Shown piece after piece: positions 7,645 through 14,305 of a stretch of DNA of 14,305 nt. This DNA is from Acanthamoeba lenticulata (lineage: Eukaryota; Discosea; Longamoebia; Acanthamoebidae). Where the stretch lies: positions 1 to 14,305 of the forward strand of contig NAVB01000610.1 in NCBI GenBank assembly GCA_002179805.1, read 5' to 3'. Below the pieces are notes generated by a model. The model saw only the letters and a program-made list of their open reading frames with translations, was not told the origin of the DNA and did no database searches. Position 1 is the first letter of the stretch. The number at the start of each line of letters is the position of its first letter. The position numbers and the translations under genes were made by a program.

Positions 7645-10084
7645 ATGAACGCAGTGACTGCGGCCAAGGGGGCAGGCGTAGTGCTCGTCCTGGCCTTGGT
7701 TTTGTGCTCGAGCTTGCCGTTTGGTTCGTGCTTTTTACAGAACTCGAAATCGCTTCAAAAGGCTGACAACTCCTTTGCAGGTGAGGCGGCGGCCGGCTTC
7801 TGTGCAGATGCTCGACGGCCTTATATCGCGCAAGCTGCCATTCCTGATGGCTTCTGCGCCATCAAATGGGCTACGGGCCTGGGCCAGCCCAGAACCATTC
7901 GGTACAAACCACCTGCCGTTGTTCACCCCTCATGCCGCACGACTCAACATATCTTTCCGTGGTGGTGCTTATGCAAAGATTCGCGTCCAATGGTGACGCT
8001 CTCGTCGTCGATACGCGATCTGGTTCCGTGTTCGCCCTGTGGGACGCCAACAAGGACGGCGTGTCGTCAAGTACGCCCTCTCCGCCACTTCCATCATGTC
8101 TTCGCTGTTGGCCTCCAGCATGCTAAAGCCCCTCGCGGTCTTCGTTACACTAGACTCGGAGCGGGTCGTGTTGGCCACCGTCAGGGGTCTCACCCACAGC
8201 CTCGTCATCGACGAAAAGCACGGCTATGTTTACGCCTCGACGTACCGCTACTCGCCTCCTGACGTCCCGTTTATCGCTTGCCTTTCGGCCGCTCGCTGGT
8301 CCTCAATGATGGTGATGATGGTGATGGCTCCTTTCAGGGACACGGATGTGTGGAGGTGGCACTACGCGGTGGGCCAGCGGACCAACCTGGGGACGCCCTC
8401 GCGCGTCATCTACGGCATGCCGAGCGGGGGCCACGTCTCCCGCACGCTCGAGATGGACGATGACGGCAACCTCTACGTCTCGTACGAGATCGCTACACCG
8501 TCCATCTCTTCTTTCTCTCTTCCTCTTCTTCGTTGTTCTACTCTTCTTACCTTGTTGCTTCGTCTCTTCTCATTTCGTCAGGATTGGAAGCCAACGAAAC
8601 ATAGACAAGGACGACGCCCGCGCGATGATCCGCCGCTTCATCCAGCCGCACGCCTGGGTCTCCGAGATGCCATGGGGCCAGGGCGAGGTCTGGGCTCGAG
8701 GTTTGTCCCTCCGTCCCTTCATTTGGCTCGCGGTCTGGGCTTGGCCGAGTCTCACTTCGCTTGGCTTGGCTTGGGGCTCCAACGCTCAGGACTGCGCAAC
8801 GAGGTCGGGCTTCGGTTCGACTACGCCACACCACGACGTCTCTGGGGCGTGGAGAACGGCGTCGACAACGTTCGTCGCGGGTACGCCTCTCTTCACCGTG
8901 CTTTTATTGCTGCTGGTGGCTTTTCTCACACGCGTACGTGAACGTGTGGCTGCGCCACGACAATGTAGCGACATGGGGGACGTGCACACCGACAATCCTG
9001 CCGAAGAGGTCAACATCTTCGACCGGCCTGGCGCCTTCTACGGCTACCCCTACTGCTGGTGCTTACCCCATTTTTGCTCCCATTTTTTGTTTTTGTTTTT
9101 GTTTTTGTTTTACTTTTGTTTTGTTTTTTTTCAACTTTTGTTTTTTTTTTATGTTTATTCATATTTTAACTTGATATGATTGCACATGTGGTGTAGGACG
9201 GAGTACAACCTGGAAGGCATCGCTGGTCTGAAGCCGGGCCACAAGCGCGGCACCCAGTGGCTCCACCCGAGCTTTGAACGCGACAATCGCTTTAGGTTTG
9301 GGTTCCTTAGGTTTAGCTTCTTGTTGAATCTCTTGTGCTGATGTCGACTGATCGTGATGATGTAGTGACGACTGGTGCGACAACCCGGACAACGTTGTCA
9401 AACCCGTGTACAGCCTGCACGCCCACACGGCGCCGCTCGACATCGTCTTTTACAACGGGACGAGCTTCCCTGCGTCCTACCGCGGCGACGCTTTCGTCGC
9501 CCTCCACGGCTCTTGGAACCGGTGCGTTCTCTATTTTTATTTTTATTTTTTGGAATATAATTTATATTTTGTCATAAATATTTTTGAATAAAAAATGCTA
9601 AATTTGAAAATAAATTTGAAATTTTTTATGTTAATCAAAATGGGAATGTGCAGGCCGCAGCCGGTGGGCTACAGCGTGGTGCGGCTGGTGATGAACGCGA
9701 CGACGGGCCTTCCCGAGCACGAGTTCCCCTTCTTCGCGCCCCGCGAACCCACCAGTGGATCGCACCAGCAGCGGCATGAGGGCCACGACGGTTAGCACCT
9801 TTCTCTCCTGGACACACCACCGTCATTGCCAATGCTGACGAGGACCACTGCTCAACAGAGGAAGAGGATCCGTATCCGCCGGTCCCCGGCTGGTGGGACA
9901 CGCGGCCGGTCTCGCTCGACTTTGGCCCATGTGGCGCCTCGTACGCGCCTCTTCTCTCGTATCAAGGTGATAATCTTGATCATGAAGTTGACGAGACCAA
10001 TCTCACCACTTCAGGAGCGAGTGCTTGTTCATCACGAGCGACAAGAATGGGATCATCATCGCCGTGGCCTACGGCGGAGACTGA
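7645..10084 (+). CDS. Secreted glucose/sorbosone dehydrogenase-type beta-propeller (PQQ-enzyme superfamily), complete
   Basis: A six-bladed propeller of the glucose/sorbosone dehydrogenase family. Bacterial members oxidise aldoses or sorbosone with PQQ in the periplasm. Exons: 7645-7723, 7781-7901, 7979-8070, 8154-8241, 8338-8481, 8582-8700, 8790-8880, 8969-9058, 9197-9295, 9366-9521, 9654-9790, 9859-9940, 10015-10084; 455 aa. Every junction closes in frame. The first junction is open: acceptor 7808 also keeps frame, and the segment 7724-7780 could be translated through. The N-terminus is a likely signal peptide (hydrophobic core GVVLVLALVLCSSLPF). Family landmarks: GLGQPR; GDALVVDTRSGSVF; VWRWHYAVGQR; LYVSIGSQRNID (ending at residue 183); MPWGQGEVWARGLRNEVGLR; WGVENGVDN (ending at 241); HTDNPAEE (251-258); YGYPYCWTEY; HAHTAPLDIVFY; VALHGSWNR (ending at 360). 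The final LFITSDKNGIIIAVAYGG is the closing strand. About 12 introns show it is a settled eukaryotic gene although the family is mainly bacterial. Exact substrate and cofactor use are unproven. Confidence 0.92.
8306..8327 (+). repeat. Imperfect (GATGGT)/(GAT) tract in a dehydrogenase intron
   Basis: GATGGTGATGATGGTGATGG lies about 10 nt upstream of the acceptor of intron 8242-8337. Similar GAT/ATC tracts sit near the acceptor ends of two transporter introns (538-559 and about 855-878). Confidence 0.8.
9059..9196 (+). repeat. Long T-rich intron with (TTTTTG)n tract
   Basis: At 138 nt this is the longest dehydrogenase intron. From about 9083 to 9151 it is mostly T runs separated by single G (TTTTTG-like units). 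Donor is GTGCTT after TGCTG and acceptor is GTGTAG; joining them restores a tryptophan codon in YCWTEY, which fixes the boundaries. Confidence 0.85.
9522..9653 (+). other. Very AT-rich 132-nt intron
   Basis: Donor GTGCGTT and acceptor TGTGCAG join CG to G and restore the conserved arginine of HGSWNR followed by RPQPVGY. The interior is almost entirely A/T, sharply unlike the GC-rich exons on both sides. Confidence 0.85.
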
Positions 10085-10193
10085 AGAGAAACCCTGGAGA
10101 CCAAAGAGACGAAGAGGAAGAAGAGGAAATGACTGTACATGTTTTCGTTGTGTGTGGTGGTATATGAACACGGAGGTCCCGAGAGGCGCACAC
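10085..10193. other. Convergent 3' spacer
   Basis: Only 109 bp separates the stop codons of the dehydrogenase (plus) and the four-helix membrane protein (minus), so their 3' untranslated regions very probably overlap. No AATAAA is seen on either strand. Confidence 0.6.
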
Positions 10194-11565
10194 TCACAGC
10201 ATCATCTGATGGTGAGCGATCTGGTGGGTCAACACGTCGGCGAAGCGGGCCGGCTGGTCCTCGGGCACGAGAATGAGGCTCAGCAGGCCGCGCTTGCGTC
10301 GCGCGACGAGCACCTCGGCCCGCTGGAGGGCGTCGGTCGAGGGCAGCTCGCCCATGACGATCGCCGCCGAAGAAGAGACGCCGGGCTCCTGCTCCTGGAG
10401 CAGGCGGCTGCCGGGGACGAGCGAGACCGAGTGCATGTACTTGAGGTCATAGTCCTCCGTGCACACGAACGGCCGAGACGAGGCCACCTGCAGCTTGGCT
10501 TCGTGGATCCGGAACTCAGCGGCGTTGCCCATGTTCCACAGGCAGACGGCCACAAGGCATACCGCCGTGGAGAGCACGATGTGCGTCACCCACAAAGAGA
10601 ACTGGATGTGCGCTGACAAGTCAGCGGACTCTGCTCGCGCACGGACGAAACAGGTCCCAAAGGTAAGTCAATGTCGCGTTGTATCGCTCGACGAGGAAAC
10701 GACACAGAAGAGGGAAAGGTACTGATGATCCAGATAAGGAGGACTTGTAGCACCGCCCAGACGACCGAGGCGCCCATGCAGGTCTTGACGACGCCCCAAG
10801 ACGCCTCGGCTGCGGCAATGGCGAGCAGTGGCGGCTGCCTGCTATTGTGAAGGGTCAGCGTCGGCCCCAGGCCTTACTTTCATCTTGACGAGAGTGCGAA
10901 CCTCATGACGAGAGACCAGGGCCAGAGCGGGCGCGCGCAGGCTACCTCACTGTCATCGGTTCCGATCACCCAGGCCACGCCGTCGATGCCTCGGTTGGGG
11001 TGGTCTACTCGAGCAGCCATGTGTGAGCCAATGTCTTGAGCGCTACTAGAAGATGAAGGCTTGGCGTACCGTGGGGCAGGTAGGCGCTGAGGGCGCGTAC
11101 AAGATCCTCTTGCTCCTCAGGGAAGAGGAAGTGCACGGCGGTTGACTCATGGCTAGAAGGAGAGACTTTGGCGAAGACAACGCGGACGCAGGCCTCGCCT
11201 TTGTGCATGACCTGCTCAACATCGAGCAGCAGCCCGAGTGGATAGCTGGCAGAGACGGCGAACTTGCGCAGGGGAAGCCAGTTGACGATGCGCAGAACCT
11301 CTTCGGTGTCGTCGATCTCGTAGCGTCGCTCTTGCAAACGAAGAGAGGCGACAAGGGTGAAGAAGATGATGGTGTTGAGGCCGATGAAGAAGCCATCGAA
11401 CCAAGAGCAATCGCTCTTGTGTGTGTTTTCGACAAGAACCGACGACAACGTAGAGAGGAAGAAGATAGCGAGGCCGAACGCATATTGAACCGCGAAGATA
11501 AAGAGTACGGCTTTGTAGAGACAGTTCTCATCGACCTTCCATGCTCGCGTTGTGGAGGCCTTCAT
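10194..11565 (-). CDS. Four-helix membrane protein with two related soluble domains, function unknown
   Basis: I do not recognise this protein. Exons (minus): 11565-11070, 11004-10902, 10838-10723, 10612-10194. They sum to 1134 nt, or 377 aa, with phases closing at each junction. Two hydrophobic helices lie at about 18-45 and 57-76, then a soluble stretch (79-165) that opens ERRYEIDD and ends FLFPEEQ...YLPH. A linker follows, then helices at about 222-239 and 245-268, then a second soluble stretch (270-377) that opens EFRIHE and ends LVPEDQ...IAHH. The matching order suggests an internal duplication. The helix-pair plus small beta-type domain layout recalls membrane proteins with bacterial PH-like domains, but that is only a resemblance. 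The ATG at 11565 is the safe start. An upstream exon 11779-11691 (ATG GAG..., donor GTGAGT) joined to an acceptor at 11568-11567 also keeps frame and would add about 30 residues. It diverges from the STAT gene. Confidence 0.78.
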
Positions 11566-11971
11566 CCTACTCTGAAGTGGTAGCCGAACTTGTCTGTGTA
11601 GAGCTGCGTTTGCCAGGAGAGTGCAACTGACAGCGAGAAGGGAAGCGGTTGTACTGCTGTGCTTCTGGTGGCGATGCTTTAACAACTCACGTTTCTGCTC
11701 CCCAAGCAAGGACAACACCTGCTGCTCGTGTCCGAAGACACAGGGGAAGGGGGACGCTACATCGTGCTGAGGACTCCATTTCCCTGATTTTCGGGAGGAA
11801 TGCCTGCAAAGTGAATAGCTGTCGACATGGCTGCGGATCTCCGAGCTCGGCTTATTTCGTGCACAATTTGTGCGCGGCATCGGGAGCTTGTCTCGCCGAC
11901 GCGTGCGCGGCCTCGAGCTTGGGTTGGCGTGTGATTTCTTTCCATTAAAATCGATTGCGTTTCGAGATCGA
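11566..11971. promoter_or_regulatory. Divergent upstream region of the membrane-protein and STAT genes
   Basis: 406 bp between the two start codons. On the minus strand it holds a possible first coding exon (11779-11691) and a strong GTGAGT donor at 11690, so part is probably transcribed leader or intron of the membrane-protein gene. That leaves about 190 bp as shared promoter. Just before the STAT ATG is a short AT-rich patch (about 11941-11952). No definite TATA box was found. Confidence 0.5.
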
Positions 11972-14305
11972 ATGGATCACCAGCAGGCTCCGCCCTATAA
12001 CGGCGAAGAACTTGCTCACCTGATGCAGTACTTGGACGCGTGCGTTACTCCGTCTTCTTTGCTTTGCTTTAATCTCCTGCGCAAATTAGAGGCACTTTTT
12101 CAATTTGACGAGTTGTTCCAATGATTGTTACCTCCTTTCGCCTCCGTTTTATAAGAGAGATGCCATTGACGCGGGTCTTCTTGTCTTGTAGCTTTCGCTT
12201 TTGCATCGTTTTCGCTTTTCGTTTTCGTTGTTTATTAAATTTTTGTTATTCCTGTGCAGGCCACAACAAAATGGCTTCCCACAACAGCAGCAGCAGCAAC
12301 ACCTCCAGCACCATCAACACCACCAACTCCAGCACCAACAGCACATGCTGGCCCTCATGATGCAACAACAGCAGCAGCAACAACAACAACAAATCACACA
12401 GGCGCCTCAGCAGCCGCAGCCGCAGCAGCTCTCGCCGCCGCAGCAGCAGATGCAGATGCAGCAGCAGCTTCAGCACACACACCCGGCGCTCGCCGGCGCC
12501 ACCAATGGCGTCGGCTACGGCGTCAAGATGGAGATCGCCGCCGGAGGCTACGGCTCGCCGCAGCCGTCGCCGCACCAGGTCGTCGTCCAGCCGCAGCCCG
12601 CGCAGCAGCAGCAGTACGCGGCGTCCTACGCCGTGGCCGGCGGGCCGGCGTCGCCCTTTGCCCACCTCATCGCCGCCGCCGGCAGCGTGCCCATGGGGGC
12701 GGCCATGGCCGTGGCCTCGCCGTCGCCCTTTAGCCCCGCAGCCCAGCCCATGCAGCAGCAGCAGCAGCCGCCGCAAGGCATGCAGGGAATGCAAGGCATG
12801 CAAACAATGCAGACAATGCAGACGATGCAAGGCATGCAGCCGATGCAGCCGCCGTCGCCCAAGGCGGTGGTGCCGGGGACGGTGGAGGGCTGCCAGAAGC
12901 TGCTGGAGGAGATCTACGCGTACAAGCAGCAGCAGAAGGACCAGCTGGAGAAGATCCGGCAGTACCAGAAGCAGGTGATGATGCGCCCGGCCAAGGAGGG
13001 CTACGACGTGCTGGTGCAGCAGCACGCGCAGCTGCGGGCGCAGATCGGGGAAGAGCTGCGCTCGCTGCAGGGCCTGTTCCAGCAGGTGATCCTGCCGCCG
13101 GCCGAGATCCACAAGCTGGTGTACCTGCTGCAGGACCTGAAGCTGCAGCAGATCCAGCTGGAGCTGTTCCAGCAGGAGCTGCAGCGCCTGACCCTGCCGG
13201 CGGGCCACCCGCACCTGGCCCGGCCCGTGTGCGCGCTGGTCATCGTCGAGCAGCCGCTGCCCATGGTCGTCACCAAGGGCAAGCAGCTCGAGGACGACCC
13301 CGTCGTCGTCCAGCTCCTCACCGGCGCCCACGTCGACATCCACTCCTTCTCCAAGGTCAAGGTCGCCATGGTCTGCGACGACCCGCAGGCCCAGTCCGGC
13401 GGCGGCGGCGGGGGCAAGGCCGGCAGCCCCGGCGGCTCGACGGCGGCGGCGACGGCGGCGGCGAGCCCGGCGGGCTCGTCCAAGGCGATCGAGAACGACA
13501 CGCAGACGATGGACGGGACGCGGCGGATCAGCAAGTTCTACCTCAAGTTCCTGTCGGGGACGCGGAAAAACACGGTGCGGCTCCGGTTCGGGATCCAGCT
13601 GCAGCTCGTGCACCAGAACGGGGCGGCGCAGACGGTGACGGTCGAGTCCAACTCGTCGCGGCCGTTCATCGTCATCACCAACGAGTGCCAGTGGGAGGAG
13701 TCCGAGGGCATCCTCCTCAAGAAGGACGCCTTTGGCGAGCAGAGCGAGGTCACCTGGGCCCAGTTCGCCAACGTGCTCCAGCGCCACTTCCTGCGGGCCA
13801 CCCGCCAGGACCTCATCCGCCCGGCCCGCCAGCTCTCCAACCTCGACTTTGACTACCTCAACCAGACCTTCTTCGAGGGCCAGCAGGTCATCGACCAGAA
13901 GAGCTACGACGCCTTCTGGGAGTGGTTCGGCAAGGCCGTCCAGAAGCTCCGCTACCAGCGCCACATCTGCCCCCTCTGGCAAACTGGGTGCGTCCCTCCC
14001 CCCCCCCTGCGCGCGTGTGTGCGGTGCGCGTGTGCTGATCGCGGGGACCTCTGCATCAGGCTGATTTACGGCTTCCTGACGAGAGAGGGCGTCAAGGCGG
14101 CCCTGATCAACGAGGAGGTGGGCACCTTCCTCATCCGACTCAGCGAGCGGCATCCCGGCCTGTTCGCCGTTGGGTGCGTTCTTTGTTGGCTCTGCTTATT
14201 AATCTTTTTTATTTGATTTTTATTATTTGATTTAACATTTATTTTTAATAATAATAGTAGTAGTAGTAGTAGTGGTAGTATATATACTATTATTATTACT
14301 ACTAC
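11972..14305 (+). CDS. STAT-type transcription factor with SH2 domain, 3' end outside window
   Basis: A STAT protein of the kind known from Dictyostelium: after tyrosine phosphorylation such proteins pair through SH2 domains and bind DNA in the nucleus. Exons: 11972-12039, 12260-13987, 14060-14173, then an open intron from 14174. 636 residues are visible. Layout: short start MDHQQAPPYNGEELAHLMQ; Gln/His/Pro-rich region (about 24-225) with a GMQ/TMQ repeat; helical coiled coil (about 229-335); beta-barrel DNA-binding part from CALVIVEQPLPMVVTKGKQL (about 345 on), including KFYLKFLSGTRKNTVRL and PFIVITNECQWE; linker with WAQFANVLQRHFLRATRQD, FWEWFGKAVQKLRYQRH and LWQTG; SH2 start LIYGFLTREGVK (599 on) with the phosphotyrosine-binding arginine in GTFLIRLSERHPG. 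A Gly/Ala/Ser-rich loop (about 400-435) interrupts the DNA-binding part. The rest of SH2 and the tyrosine tail lie beyond the edge. Unlike its neighbours, it has a 1.7-kb uninterrupted exon. Confidence 0.95.
12040..12259 (+). other. First STAT intron (220 nt)
   Basis: Donor GTGCGT and acceptor TGTGCAG join GC to G and connect MQYLDA to PQQNGFPQQ. At 220 nt it is the longest closed intron in the window and is pyrimidine-rich near its 3' end. I see no coding potential consistent with an extra exon, but a small one cannot be excluded. Confidence 0.75.
12279..12480 (+). repeat. Coding CAG/CAA (polyglutamine) tracts
   Basis: Two main glutamine runs (six residues near 12282, ten near 12363-12392) and many Gln/His/Pro/Met-rich pieces in the STAT N-terminus. 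CAG and CAA codons are mixed. Glutamine/asparagine-rich N-termini are also known in dictyostelid STATs. Confidence 0.9.
12777..12848 (+). repeat. Eight 9-nt units coding (G/T/P)-Met-Gln
   Basis: A perfect-frame tandem run of nine-base units, each xxx-ATG-CAR: GMQ three times, TMQ three times, GMQ, PMQ. It sits between a polyglutamine run and the STAT coiled coil. Confidence 0.92.
14174..14305 (+). repeat. Open STAT intron with TAA/TAG microsatellite and palindrome
   Basis: Donor GTGCGT follows GCC-GTT-GG. The intron turns strongly AT-rich at once, then carries (TAA)n(TAG)n from about 14246. The last 46 bases (14260-14305) form a near-palindrome around AGTATATATACT (14277-14288). The acceptor is outside the window. 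Confidence 0.8.

Noticed and set aside
8039..8941. 300-codon plus-strand frame
   Set aside because: It mixes one true dehydrogenase exon (8154-8241) with intron and wrong-frame sequence. Conserved motifs lie in other frames once introns are removed.
13229..13852. 207-codon Arg/Ala/Gly-rich plus-strand frame
   Set aside because: A shifted-frame shadow of the STAT exon caused by high GC content.
12246..14153. 635-codon open frame on the minus strand opposite STAT
   Set aside because: It mirrors a GC-rich, glutamine-coding exon and reads as Leu/Arg/His/Asp low-complexity sequence. The plus strand carries a clear STAT protein in frame.
1..14305. tRNA, rRNA, transposon, CRISPR or viral genes
   Set aside because: No such signature was seen on either strand by eye. 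Everything longer than about 300 bases is accounted for by the six genes or the noted spacers.

Overview
The window looks like nuclear DNA of a free-living amoebozoan, most likely Acanthamoeba. The exons are GC-rich, and most genes are cut every 70-200 bases by short introns (about 57-138 nt, more AT-rich, with GTACGT, GTGCGT or GTATGT-type donors). Spacers between genes are only about 100-340 bases, and the STAT gene resembles the dictyostelid type. No bacterial operon, tRNA, rRNA, CRISPR array or transposon was seen. All exon maps were made by eye, using splice signals, reading-frame closure and remembered family consensus. No database search was run.

Layout, left to right. (1) Minus strand, 1910 down past base 1: the N-terminal half of the first membrane domain of an ABCC (MRP-like) exporter, 3' part outside the window. 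(2) Minus, 5466-2251: a complete SUN-domain protein of the nuclear envelope, 11 exons, about 801 aa. (3) Plus, 5744-7517: a complete Nup43-like WD40 nucleoporin, 10 exons, about 375 aa. (4) Plus, 7645-10084: a secreted glucose/sorbosone dehydrogenase-type beta-propeller (PQQ-enzyme superfamily), about 13 exons, about 455 aa. (5) Minus, 11565-10194: an unrecognised four-helix membrane protein, at least 4 exons and 377 aa, apparently built from two copies of a [two helices + soluble domain] unit. (6) Plus, 11972 to the right edge: a STAT-type SH2 transcription factor with a polyglutamine N-terminus. The window ends inside an intron that interrupts its SH2 domain.

Two head-to-head pairs share short upstream regions. 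SUN and Nup43 are 277 bp apart, and both act at the nuclear envelope or pore. The four-helix membrane protein and STAT are about 406 bp apart, or about 190 bp if an optional upstream exon of the membrane gene is real. The dehydrogenase and the membrane-protein gene converge tail to tail. The ABCC and SUN genes are in tandem.

Most notable items: the SUN/Nup43 divergent pair; an atypical SUN domain (no cysteine at the KASH disulfide position, shortened lid); the duplicated membrane/soluble-domain protein; a probable GC-AG intron in the transporter; a 23-nt microexon in the Nup43 gene; and a bacterial-type sugar dehydrogenase carrying about 12 introns.
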